Part shown: positions 33,986 to 43,317 of the stretch, piece by piece
How the letters are laid out: the number at the start of each line of letters is the position of its first letter
Position numbering within the stretch: position 1 is the stretch's first letter
Source of the DNA: Hyphomicrobium sp.
GTDB taxonomy: Bacteria > Pseudomonadota > Alphaproteobacteria > Rhizobiales > Hyphomicrobiaceae
DNA length: 64,000 nucleotides
Assembly (NCBI GenBank): GCA_022843145.1
Contig: JALHOF010000013.1
Location: 1 to 64,000 of the forward strand
Direction: 5' to 3'
The notes under the pieces: model-generated
Database searches by the model: none
Told to the model about the DNA's origin: nothing
The model's input: the letters and a program-made list of their open reading frames with translations, nothing else
Made by a program: the position numbers and the translations under genes

Positions 33986-35357
33986 GGTCGCTGTTCTCAA
34001 CAAATTGGCTGTAGCTTTGGCAGCTGATAGCGCATCGACCATTGACACCGGCAGAAATCGAAAAATTTACAATTCAGCCAATAAGATTTTCGACCTGTCC
34101 GAGGCGCAGCCTTTGGGCCTGATGATTTACGGCAATGCTGAATTTATGGGGCTGCCTTTCGAACTCGTCATAAAAGAGTTTCGGCGCCTTATGGGCGGCA
34201 CTTGCTTTAGCACCGTTGCTGAATGCACGGACCGCTTTCTAAGCTATCTTTCAAGTGAGGTGCAGGTTAGTCAGAATGACGAAGAACAGCTAATTTATGC
34301 TGTCGCTAGACCCATACTTCGCGAGGTCGAGACGGCCGTTGAGACCGAAATCCTCCACAAGTGGGCCAAAGAGTATGCAGCCCACGACAAGTCATCCAGC
34401 GCACCGGCGCCTGATCTAATTGATTATATTAACGCACACCTGTTAATTCGGCTTGGCGATTGGCGCAAAAAGGCACCGTCTCCACATTTCGGGAGAACGA
34501 CGCCCAAGGAGATTGCGGCGCGATACTCGCAGGCGATCTCTACGGCTTTGAATTGGTTCTATAAGGCTCCGAAAAACGCACAAACAGACAGTTTGTTTGC
34601 TGAGCTAATCGCTGAGGTGGTTTACAGAGAACCACTTTCCCCTGGCAAGGCTGGCGTTGTCATTGCTGGCTTTGGAACTGCTGAATTGTGCCCATCGCTG
34701 CGCTGGATTGAGCTTGATGGAATTTTCTCAGGGAGCCTCAAGTGGCGGCAGGGGGACACTATCGAAGTCGGACGCGGCTCGACCGGGGCAAAGGTCATCG
34801 CCTTTGCCCAGCATGATATTGCAGAACTGTTCCTCGCAGGAATCGGCCCCTCAGATGAGCGGTACATTACCGACTACGTTGGGCAGCAGCTTGTCAACTT
34901 GGCTGGCGTAGCTAAACAGGCGGTGCTTGCTGGGGCGGCGCAAGGTTCGGCACAGGCAGATCGTATAGATGCTGAAGTCAAAAAGCTCGCAAACGACTTC
35001 AAGGCCGCGCTTCAGCTGAGAAAGAATAGTTCAAGGTCGCGGATACTTGATATGGTTCGCTTTATGCCGGTCCAGGAGTTGGTTGTGTTGGCTGAGTCGT
35101 TGATCGAGATCACCTCGCTTAAGCGCCGGGTTACTGACGATCTAGAGACAGTTGGTGGTGCGGTCGACGTCGCAGCTATCACCCGAAGTGAGGGGCTGGT
35201 CTGGATCAAGCGGAAGCACTATTTTGACCCAGAACTGAACTCCCGCTTCTTTACGAGGCAGAGGAACAGCATCGCAAAAGTCGATGGAGGAAGACATGTC
35301 AATCGTGGTCAAGCAAAGGCAAAGCGCACAAAGTCAAAGGCACCACCATCTGAATGA
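33975..35357 (+). CDS. Predicted Ntn-hydrolase (proteasome beta/HslV-like fold) of the cassette, copy 2
   Basis: Same 460-aa product as at 31172-32554, with Thr1, Asp17 and Lys36 all kept. The unchanged duplicate implies either very recent duplication or gene conversion. If the enzyme forms a homo-oligomeric ring like HslV, the second copy would simply double the dose. A start 42 bases upstream (33933) is in frame, but it would bury the Thr-Thr N-terminus and overlap more of the small gene. Confidence 0.6.
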   Translation: MTTEVAVLNKLAVALAADSASTIDTGRNRKIYNSANKIFDLSEAQPLGLMIYGNAEFMGLPFELVIKEFRRLMGGTCFSTVAECTDRFLSYLSSEVQVSQNDEEQLIYAVARPILREVETAVETEILHKWAKEYAAHDKSSSAPAPDLIDYINAHLLIRLGDWRKKAPSPHFGRTTPKEIAARYSQAISTALNWFYKAPKNAQTDSLFAELIAEVVYREPLSPGKAGVVIAGFGTAELCPSLRWIELDGIFSGSLKWRQGDTIEVGRGSTGAKVIAFAQHDIAELFLAGIGPSDERYITDYVGQQLVNLAGVAKQAVLAGAAQGSAQADRIDAEVKKLANDFKAALQLRKNSSRSRILDMVRFMPVQELVVLAESLIEITSLKRRVTDDLETVGGAVDVAAITRSEGLVWIKRKHYFDPELNSRFFTRQRNSIAKVDGGRHVNRGQAKAKRTKSKAPPSE

Positions 35358-35511
35358 CTTCAGCGCTGGCGTCGATGACCGTGAGTTCTGGGTGCTGGAT
35401 GAGAACATTGCTCCGGAAGTTGCCGCTATTCGTGACGCAAACACCTCTTTCCAGCGACACAAGGACGACATTCTCGCAGCCTTTAAAGCCCTAGCTGACC
35501 GAAATGCTTGA
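35296..35511 (+). CDS. 71-aa cassette protein, copy 2
   Basis: Same product and same GGAGGAAG ribosome site as the gene at 32493-32708, overlapping the end of the second Ntn-hydrolase-like gene by 62 bases. Function unknown. Confidence 0.6.
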   Translation: MSIVVKQRQSAQSQRHHHLNDFSAGVDDREFWVLDENIAPEVAAIRDANTSFQRHKDDILAAFKALADRNA

Positions 35512-35543
35512 CCGCTCAAGCATAGCTGATTATATTCTGGGGC

Positions 35544-36443
35544 ATGAACAAGCTTGCCCCAGAGAAGCGCGCCCAAATCCTCCAGTTGCTCTGTGAGGGC
35601 ATGAGCATCCGCGCCATTACGCGCGCGACCGGTGTGTCTAAGACCACCGTTTCCAAGCTGCTGAATGACGTCGGCGCTGCGTGTGCCGACTACCACGACA
35701 AGCACGTCGTCGGGCTCCGGTGCCGTCGCGTTCAGGTCGATGAAATCTGGGCATTCGTCTACGCCAAGCAGAAGAACGTGGAAGAGGCCAAGGCAGCGCC
35801 GTTCGGCTCCGGTGACTGTTGGACGTGGACCGCTATCGACGCTGATTCGAAGCTGGCCGTAAGCTGGCTTGTTGGCCCCCGCGATGCGACCAGGGCGAAG
35901 CTGTTCATGCGGGACGTTTCGAGCCGGATCGACCGTCGGGTGCAGGTCACGAGTGACGGCCTTGGTGTCTATATCGATGCCGTTGATGCCGCATTCGGCG
36001 GATTGGTGGACTACGGCATGCTGGTGAAGACCTACGGCGCGTCCACCGAGAGCGCCAAGGGGCGCTACAGCCCCGCCGACTGCACCGGAGCCAAGCGCGT
36101 CAGGATCAGCGGTAGCCCGGACATCGACCACGTCAGTACGAGCTACGTCGAGCGTCAGAACCTGACGATGCGGATGCACATGCGGAGGTTCACGCGACTG
36201 ACCAATGGGTTCAGCAAGAAGGTCACGGCCCACGCCAACGCCGTGGCGCTGCACTTCATGTACTACAACTTCTGCCGCATCCACTCGAAGCTGCGGATGA
36301 CGCCTGCGATGGCGGCGGGCGTGACGGATCGGCTTTGGGAAGTCTCCGATCTGGCCGCGCTGCTCGACGAGCTGGACCGGGGGATAGCCACGCAGAAGCG
36401 CGGCAGCTACAAGAAGCGAATCGCGAGCGAGATTTCAAACTAG
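35544..36443 (+). CDS. IS1-family transposase, copy 2
   Basis: Same 299-aa transposase as at 32741-33640, with intact helix-turn-helix and DDE residues and its stop codon inside the right inverted repeat (36429-36452). It is the last gene before recA and on the same strand, so transcription from the element could run into the recA leader. Confidence 0.85.
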   Translation: MNKLAPEKRAQILQLLCEGMSIRAITRATGVSKTTVSKLLNDVGAACADYHDKHVVGLRCRRVQVDEIWAFVYAKQKNVEEAKAAPFGSGDCWTWTAIDADSKLAVSWLVGPRDATRAKLFMRDVSSRIDRRVQVTSDGLGVYIDAVDAAFGGLVDYGMLVKTYGASTESAKGRYSPADCTGAKRVRISGSPDIDHVSTSYVERQNLTMRMHMRRFTRLTNGFSKKVTAHANAVALHFMYYNFCRIHSKLRMTPAMAAGVTDRLWEVSDLAALLDELDRGIATQKRGSYKKRIASEISN

Positions 36444-36534
36444 CCCACTACCTGTGGTTCCGCGAGAACATGCAGCGAACGGATGTCAATAATATCTAAT
36501 AATAACAGAACGTTATGACATTGTGGACAAATGA

Positions 36535-36549
36535 GAACAAATGCGGTAC
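36535..36549 (+). promoter_or_regulatory. Candidate LexA (SOS) box upstream of recA
   Basis: GAAC, seven bases, GTAC. It differs by one base from the alphaproteobacterial LexA pattern of two directly repeated GAAC/GTTC tetramers spaced by seven. It sits about 48 bases before the recA ATG and 75 bases after the end of the second IS1-like unit. LexA control of recA is general; this particular box is inferred by eye. Confidence 0.45.
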
Positions 36550-36596
36550 AAATACCCTTAATTGCTGATCTGCAACTCATACCGTAGGGTGCCGCC

Positions 36597-37724
<1,128 letters not shown>

Positions 37725-37866
37725 CGCGAGGTGTTGGTCATTCGTGTCCGGGGGCGCTGCTGGCGCCCCTGGATTGCGTCCGGGACATACGCGGGGGCTG
37801 ACAGCGCGGGTTGCGACCGCTAGAACGGCGACCGAGCGATTGAAATCCGTCGAAAAGAGCCCCGAG

Positions 37867-40548
37867 ATGACCGGCGTCAACGAGATCCGCAGCACCTTCG
37901 TCGACTACTTCAAGTCGCACGGCCACGAAGCCGTGGCGTCGAGCCCGCTGGTGCCGCGCAACGACCCGACGTTGATGTTCACCAACGCCGGCATGGTTCA
38001 GTTCAAGAACGTCTTCACCGGCCAGGAAACACGACCCTACAATCGGGCCGTCACCTCGCAGAAGTGCGTTCGCGCCGGCGGCAAGCACAACGATCTCGAC
38101 AATGTCGGCTACACGGCGCGGCACCACACGTTCTTCGAGATGCTCGGCAATTTCTCGTTCGGCGACTACTTCAAGGATGTCGCCATTGAGCTGGCTTGGA
38201 ACCTGATCACCAAGACCTACGGCCTCGACAAGAAGCGGCTGTTGGTCACCGTCTATCACGACGACGATCAGGCCTTCAAAATCTGGAAGAAGATCACCGG
38301 CTTCGCCGACGAGCGGATCATCCGGATCGCCACGTCGGACAACTTCTGGGCGATGGGCGAAACGGGGCCGTGCGGACCGTGCTCGGAAATCTTCTTTGAT
38401 CACGGGCCAAAGATCCCGGGCGGCCCTCCGGGCTCGGCGGATGCCGATGGCGACCGCTTCATCGAGATCTGGAATCTCGTGTTCATGCAATACGAGCAGC
38501 GCGGCCCGGGGGTTAGAACTGAACTCCCGAAGCCGTCGATCGACACCGGCATGGGGCTCGAGCGCATCTCGGCGGTGCTGCAGGGCACGCACGACAACTA
38601 TGAGACCGATCTCTTCCGCGCGCTCATTGCCGCTTCGGTCGATGCCACCGGCGCGCCCGCGGAAGGCGACGCCAAGTTCAGCCATCGGGTCATCGCCGAC
38701 CATCTTCGTGCTTCGAGCTTCTTGATAGCCGACGGCGTGCTTCCGTCCAACGAGGGTCGCGGCTACGTGTTGCGCCGGATCATGCGGCGGGCCATGCGCC
38801 ATGCGCATCTGCTCGGCGCGCAGGAGCCGCTCATGTACCGGCTGGTGCCGGCGCTCGTGCGTCAGATGGGCGATACCTATCAGGAACTCGCGCGCGGTCA
38901 GGCGATGATCGCCGAGACGCTCAAGCTCGAGGAGACGCGGTTCAAGCGCACGCTCGAGAAGGGTTTGGGGCTGCTCGGGGATGCGTCCTCAAAGCTCGGG
39001 AAGGGCGCGGTTTTCCCCGGAGATGTCGCGTTCAAGCTCTACGACACCTTCGGCTTCCCGCTCGATCTGACCGAGGACGCGTTGCGGCCGCGCGGCATCA
39101 CCGTCGACACCAAGACGTTCGCCGCCGCGATGGACAAACAGAAGGATGATGCGCGCCGTGCCTGGAAGGGCTCGGGCGAGGCGGCAACCGAGACGATCTG
39201 GTTCGAGACCCGCGAAGAGACGGGCGCCAGTGAGTTTCTTGGTTACGACACCGAGAGCGCCGAGGGTGTCGTCACGGCGATGGTCGCGTCAGGCCAGCGG
39301 GTCAAGGCGCTGAAGTCCGGCGACGAAGGTGCGATCGTGGTCAACCAAACGCCGTTCTATGGCGAATCCGGAGGTCAGGTAGGGGACCAAGGGCTGATCA
39401 AGGGCCCCAAGGGCGCGCTCTTTCGCGTCACCGACACTCAGAAGAAGCTTGGCGACGTCTTCGTGCACATCGGCAAGGTCGAGGCCGGGTCGTTCAAGGC
39501 GGGCGACGCGGTCGAGTTGATTGTCGACCACGGCCGGCGCTCGGCGACGCGCGCCAATCATTCGGCGACGCATCTCCTGCACGAAGCGTTGCGCCAGGTG
39601 CTCGGCACGCACGTCGCGCAGAAGGGCTCTCTGGTCTCGCCGGATCGGCTTCGCTTCGATTTCATCCATCAGAAGCCGATGAGCGCCGAAGAACTGCGCG
39701 CGGTCGAGGCCATGGCGAACGCCTATGTGTTGCAGAACTCCGCGGTCGAGACGCGGCTGATGGCGATCGAGGACGCCAAGGCGTCGGGCGCGATGGCGCT
39801 GTTCGGCGAAAAATACGGAGATGAAGTGCGCGTCGTCGCGATGGGTGTCGGCACCGAGGGCGAGAAGTCCAACCGCGCCTGGTCCGTCGAATTGTGCGGC
39901 GGCACGCACGTCCGCCGCACCGGCGATATCGGGCTGGTGAAGGTGGTCGGCGAGAGCGCCAGTTCGGCGGGCGTCCGCCGCATCGAGGCGCTGACCGGCC
40001 AGGGCGCGATGTCCTACCTTTCTGGACAGGACGAGCGCGTGCGCGAGGCCGCAGCCGTCCTCAAGACGCGGCCCGACGATCTCGTCGACCGGCTCAAGGC
40101 GCTGGTCGAGGAGCGGCGGGCTTTGGAGCGGCAACTGGCCGACGCCAAGCGGCAGATCGCGGTGGGCGGCGGCGGCGCAGCGAGTACTGGCGGGGCCGCA
40201 GGCGGCGACGCGGTTCGTACGATCGGTTCCGTGAAGTTCTTGGCGCGAACGGTCCAGGGGCTCAATCCCAAGGATCTTCGCGGCCTCATCGACGACGGCA
40301 AGAAGCAGATCGGATCAGGCGTCGTCGCCGTTGTCGGCGTCACCGAGGACGGCAAGGCGGGACTCGCGGTCGGCGTCACCGACGACCTGATCAAATCCTG
40401 GAATGCCGTCGATCTCGTCAAGGCCGGCGCCGAAGCCCTTGGCGGCAAAGGCGGCGGCGGGCGACCCGACATGGCGCAGGCCGGAGGCCCCGACGGAGCG
40501 AAAGCCCCCGACGCGCTGAAAGCCATCGAAGCCTGTCTTTCAGCCTAG
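37867..40548 (+). CDS. alaS: Alanyl-tRNA synthetase
   Basis: The 893-aa enzyme charges tRNA-Ala. Class II catalytic domain at the N-terminus ([44 protein letters not shown]), then the tRNA-binding part. The editing domain has zinc-site residues in [11 protein letters not shown] and [10 protein letters not shown], and a C-terminal oligomerisation domain ends in [15 protein letters not shown]. The start at 37867 is chosen because homologues begin with the NEIR segment; the open frame upstream to 37744 is unrelated. It follows recA in the same orientation, as in many Hyphomicrobiales. Confidence 0.97.
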   Translation: MTGVNEIRSTFVDYFKSHGHEAVASSPLVPRNDPTLMFTNAGMVQFKNVFTGQETRPYNRAVTSQKCVRAGGKHNDLDNVGYTARHHTFFEMLGNFSFGDYFKDVAIELAWNLITKTYGLDKKRLLVTVYHDDDQAFKIWKKITGFADERIIRIATSDNFWAMGETGPCGPCSEIFFDHGPKIPGGPPGSADADGDRFIEIWNLVFMQYEQRGPGVRTELPKPSIDTGMGLERISAVLQGTHDNYETDLFRALIAASVDATGAPAEGDAKFSHRVIADHLRASSFLIADGVLPSNEGRGYVLRRIMRRAMRHAHLLGAQEPLMYRLVPALVRQMGDTYQELARGQAMIAETLKLEETRFKRTLEKGLGLLGDASSKLGKGAVFPGDVAFKLYDTFGFPLDLTEDALRPRGITVDTKTFAAAMDKQKDDARRAWKGSGEAATETIWFETREETGASEFLGYDTESAEGVVTAMVASGQRVKALKSGDEGAIVVNQTPFYGESGGQVGDQGLIKGPKGALFRVTDTQKKLGDVFVHIGKVEAGSFKAGDAVELIVDHGRRSATRANHSATHLLHEALRQVLGTHVAQKGSLVSPDRLRFDFIHQKPMSAEELRAVEAMANAYVLQNSAVETRLMAIEDAKASGAMALFGEKYGDEVRVVAMGVGTEGEKSNRAWSVELCGGTHVRRTGDIGLVKVVGESASSAGVRRIEALTGQGAMSYLSGQDERVREAAAVLKTRPDDLVDRLKALVEERRALERQLADAKRQIAVGGGGAASTGGAAGGDAVRTIGSVKFLARTVQGLNPKDLRGLIDDGKKQIGSGVVAVVGVTEDGKAGLAVGVTDDLIKSWNAVDLVKAGAEALGGKGGGGRPDMAQAGGPDGAKAPDALKAIEACLSA

Positions 40549-40557
40549 GTGAGGCGC

Positions 40558-40995
40558 ATGACTGATCGCGACGGACGTGCGTGGACGTATCGGCGGCTCG
40601 GGGCCGGCACCAGTTGCGTGGTGGCGGGCCTCGCGTTGGTCTTGACGCTTTTTGCGGCATCAGTTCCGGCGGCAGCCCAACCCGCTCCCGACATCCGGTC
40701 GATGTGCGGGCGTACCGGAGACGTGTCGCAGCTGCTGCTCGATCTTCAAAAGCCCAACGCCGAGCGCTTGTGGCGCGACTCCAAGCTGTTCGTGATGCGC
40801 GATCCCGACGACGGATCGCTGTGGGCCTTCTCGATCAAGAACTCGACGGTCCATCCGGCCGTGCGGTGCCGCCGTCCCGGCGCGGACGCCGGACTACTCT
40901 GCCCGGGCAGTGACGCCGCCTGCGCGTCTTTCGCCACCCAGGCCGACGAGAAATTCGAAGAGTTCGGGCGAACTCCTCTTCCTGCGCCGCGCTGA
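40558..40995 (+). CDS. Small secreted protein, paralogue of 42802-43203
   Basis: The 145-aa product has a signal peptide (hydrophobic stretch about residues 20-36, cleavage near AAAQP) and five cysteines in the mature part. The region WAFSIKNSTVHPAVRCRRP ... LLCPGSDAACASFATQADEKF lines up with the protein at 42802-43203. GGTGAGG lies 3 bases before the ATG and 9 bases after the alaS stop, so it is probably cotranscribed with alaS. It is likely periplasmic with disulfide bonds. No known function. Confidence 0.75.
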   Translation: MTDRDGRAWTYRRLGAGTSCVVAGLALVLTLFAASVPAAAQPAPDIRSMCGRTGDVSQLLLDLQKPNAERLWRDSKLFVMRDPDDGSLWAFSIKNSTVHPAVRCRRPGADAGLLCPGSDAACASFATQADEKFEEFGRTPLPAPR

Positions 40996-41016
40996 CGGGC
41001 ACCGGCCCGCGCAGGG

Positions 41017-41262
41017 TCAATGGGTGAGAGGCGCACGCGGGCGGAGCAGCAGCGCCAGCCGCATCAACAGCCGTGCCGCTGCACGCCGCACGCGCCGCGC
41101 GGCGGCCTGTTCGATACGGTCGCTGACCCACCGCCAGCACAGCACCGCTGACAGCGACGTGCCGAACTCGAACCAGCTCAGATGCGGAAACCACAACACC
41201 ACATCGACGAAGCTCGGGTCGAACACATACCCCTCGACCGTCTCGCGTAACGCTCTCAGCAT
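41017..41262 (-). CDS. Possible small hypothetical protein, 81 aa
   Basis: An open frame with AGGTGGGAG just upstream of its ATG. The first half is hydrophobic and aromatic (VVLWFPHLSWFEFG, LSAVLCWRW) and could be a membrane-associated helix. The second half is an Arg-rich amphipathic segment. It is convergent with the secreted protein gene. There is no recognisable family, and a chance frame in GC-rich DNA cannot be excluded. Confidence 0.4.
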   Translation of the reverse strand: MLRALRETVEGYVFDPSFVDVVLWFPHLSWFEFGTSLSAVLCWRWVSDRIEQAAARRVRRAAARLLMRLALLLRPRAPLTH

Positions 41263-41371
41263 CGCTCCCACCTGTCTCGTTGCGGCCGCTCGGCGCGGCG
41301 TGTCGTTCGCTCAATGAGAGGGGACGCTGCTGCGGTGCGTGGCGTGCGCCAGCGCAAATGGGAGGGAGCGG

Positions 41372-41640
41372 CATGAAAACAATGCATTGCAGCGCGCCGC
41401 TCATCTTTCATGCGAATGACGCGTTCATGTGTCCATGGGATCGCGCGTTCGCGCATCGAATGCATCGAGGATGATAAAAACAGGCGGCACTACATAAGCT
41501 TACGACATTAAATTCGCATTCGCATGGAACGCATCGTAAAGCATGAAATGGAATGCAAATTGCTCGCATGGTATGAATGTGAAAGGATCGCACCGATCGC
41601 ATGGAGGCCTATGCAATGCGGTGCGAGCTGGATGTCGATG
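41372..41640. repeat. Cluster of GCAT/ATGC words in an AT-richer intergenic stretch
   Basis: In about 270 bases there are ten GCAT and at least five further ATGC tetramers, often as TCGCAT or ATGCAA (for example ATTCGCATTCGCATGG at 41512-41527). About one of each would be expected by chance. The stretch ends just before the regulator-like gene starting at 41661. It may be a multi-site operator or a nucleoid-protein landing zone. Confidence 0.45.
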
Positions 41641-41660
41641 CATACGTCGAGGGTGCCGCC

Positions 41661-42245
41661 ATGGCGGGTAGAGACGAGACCGACGACGACGACTTTGTCC
41701 GCCATGCGTCGGCGGTCTTCGCGTCGGAACTGTTCAAGCCCATGTTCAAGCTGGCGACGACGTCTCCCGATGCCGTGCAGGCGCTGATTGCGGAATTCCG
41801 CGACAAGCTCGACGCGCTCGACACCGTGATCGCCGCCTGCCCGGGGCAGCCGTCGGGGCAGAGCCTCCGCGCCTCGCGATTGAACGGCTCGGCCCACGGC
41901 CGCGAAAGTCCCGCCCATCACACGCCCCCGCGATCGGGATCCGACGTCGGCGACGAGATGCGAGACGATTTCGGCCGCAACCAGCGCAGCCGCCTGCGCG
42001 AGCTTGCGATGCTCGAGGCGATGGCGCGCGAGGCGCGTCCTTACGCCCTGCAGCAGATCACGGCGGCGATCGACGCGCGCGGGTTCTCCGATACCAGCGG
42101 CGCGATCGTGTCGCAGCTTCACCGCCTGAAGAAACTCGGGATCATCGATCAGCCGGCCAATGGCATGTACGTCATCACCGACCAGGGGCTGGGCCATCTG
42201 CGCCGGCTGCGCACGAGTTTCGGCGGACTGATCCCCGGCGTTTGA
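41661..42245 (+). CDS. Hypothetical protein with C-terminal winged-helix-like domain
   Basis: The 194-aa product has an acidic N-terminal helical part and a Ser/Gly/His-rich linker (about residues 75-110). Its C-terminal ~80 residues have a winged-helix look: helix EAMAREARPYALQQITAAI, recognition helix region GAIVSQLHRLKKLGII, and wing DQPANGMYVITDQG. It is probably a DNA-binding regulator. ATG 41661 is preferred to ATG 41601 because GAGGGTG precedes it. The GCAT-rich region directly upstream could hold its binding sites. Family not recognised. Confidence 0.55.
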   Translation: MAGRDETDDDDFVRHASAVFASELFKPMFKLATTSPDAVQALIAEFRDKLDALDTVIAACPGQPSGQSLRASRLNGSAHGRESPAHHTPPRSGSDVGDEMRDDFGRNQRSRLRELAMLEAMAREARPYALQQITAAIDARGFSDTSGAIVSQLHRLKKLGIIDQPANGMYVITDQGLGHLRRLRTSFGGLIPGV

Positions 42246-42321
42246 CCGTCCGGTTTCGCCCGGTGAGCCAGTTGCTCGCCGTACCCAGCTGCTCGACGTT
42301 CTCCGTCCAAAAGCCCAAAAA

Positions 42322-42410
42322 CCCCTCACTCGGTCCGCGTCAGCCCGCCGTTGCGGCAGCCGCCGTAGATTTTTTGCACCCCCCGGGGGACGGTGAGGCG
42401 GAGTGAGGGG
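42322..42410. repeat. Long-range inverted repeat
   Basis: CCCCTCACTC (42322-42331) is matched by its exact reverse complement GAGTGAGGGG (42401-42410). Partial complementarity continues inward (GGTCCGC / GCGGAGT side), and the middle holds CACCCCCCGGGGG. The shape is that of a degenerate transposon remnant or a REP-type element. No gene lies in 42246-42801. Confidence 0.5.
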
Positions 42411-42440
42411 CCCACCCGCTTGCGCGGGATCTGGTTGGGC

Positions 42441-42470
42441 TCGCGCGAACGCACCACAGCGTTCGCGCGA
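42441..42470. repeat. Perfect 12-bp hairpin
   Basis: TCGCGCGAACGC, loop ACCACA, then GCGTTCGCGCGA: a perfect 12-bp stem. No T-tract follows, so it is not a simple terminator. It lies 30 bases beyond the inverted repeat at 42322-42410 and may belong to the same element. Confidence 0.6.
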
Positions 42471-42801
42471 CGGAAGGCTCGTGCGGGGGAAGGGTCCGCG
42501 CACTCGTCATGGTCATCGCTTCGGCGATCCAAGAATCGAGTGGCGGGCTAGGCGCATCGCGCTGCCAGTCGGACGAAATGGTCCGTAGCCGGTGCTCAAG
42601 GTGCTCGACGAAAGTATGACACTTCTAAGACGGACTCGGCGGCGCTTCCACTACCGGAAAGTACAACGTCTCGTGATCAGCAAGGATTTCAGGCAAACAA
42701 ATGCTGGCAATAGGCGCCAACCTGTCGTTTCGTCGGGCCGGAAGTTGAAATCTCAGCTTAGGCCGCGCCGTCAGGCCGCCCGAGACAAACCAAGGACCTC
42801 C

Positions 42802-43203
42802 ATGCGCACCCGTCTTCTCCCCTTCTGCCTGATCGCACTCGCCCATTCGACCGTGGCTGGCCATGCCGCCTCGTTCTGCGGCAGCGAAACCGCCGCCCCC
42901 GATGCGCTGTTGCAAACGGTCAAAGGCATGGCGGGCGCAAAGGAAATTCACCGCGACCGCGAGTTCGTCGCCTATCAGGAGCCAAGCTCCCAGGCCGTCT
43001 ACACGTTCACCGTCGAGGGACACGCCGCGCACCCTGCCGCGGTCTGCCGCAAACCGGTTCAAAAGGGCGATCAGCTGGAAATCGAGATGGCGATCGTCTG
43101 CAAGGGACCGGACGCGAAGTGTGCGACGCTCGAGCAGGACTTCAAGCTCCTGAATGCCAAGATGCAGGCCGACATCAACAATCAGATCCAGGCGCGCAAA
43201 TAG
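42802..43203 (+). CDS. Small secreted protein, paralogue of 40558-40995
   Basis: The 133-aa product has a clear signal peptide (TRLLPFCLIALAHSTVAGHA) and four Cys in the mature part. The segment YTFTVEGHAAHPAAVCRKP ... IVCKGPDAKCATLEQDF parallels the protein at 40558-40995. No heme motif CxxCH is present, so it is not the cytochrome partner of the flavoprotein that follows. It is likely periplasmic. Function unknown. Confidence 0.75.
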   Translation: MRTRLLPFCLIALAHSTVAGHAASFCGSETAAPDALLQTVKGMAGAKEIHRDREFVAYQEPSSQAVYTFTVEGHAAHPAAVCRKPVQKGDQLEIEMAIVCKGPDAKCATLEQDFKLLNAKMQADINNQIQARK

Positions 43204-43317
43204 CGAGCATCGGCCCGGTGCGACAACGCTACTTGGGCCGATGTTGATCAATATCAACAATTGAATGTGTCGTGGCGGATATCACCCACCCATCGGATTG
43301 GATGGATGGAGGCCGCA

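Larger units (their letters stand above)
33658..36452. mobile_element. IS1-like transposable element with a three-gene cassette, copy 2
   Basis: This is a direct repeat of the unit at 30855-33649, offset by exactly 2803 bases (2795-bp element plus the 8-bp TGTGGTTC). All four encoded proteins have the same sequence as in copy 1, and I saw no nucleotide differences in the stretches compared. Inverted repeats lie at 33658-33681 and 36429-36452, and the flanking TGTGGTTC follows at 36453-36460. The right junction leads into the recA upstream region. Confidence 0.88.

Noticed and set aside
30846-36460. Large direct repeat considered as part of a CRISPR or phage-like array
   Set aside because: Only two 2.8-kb units with terminal inverted repeats and a transposase; no short repeat-spacer pattern is present anywhere in the window.
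42802-43203. Candidate cytochrome partner (fccA) for the flavoprotein
   Set aside because: Cys residues are present but no CxxCH heme-binding motif.
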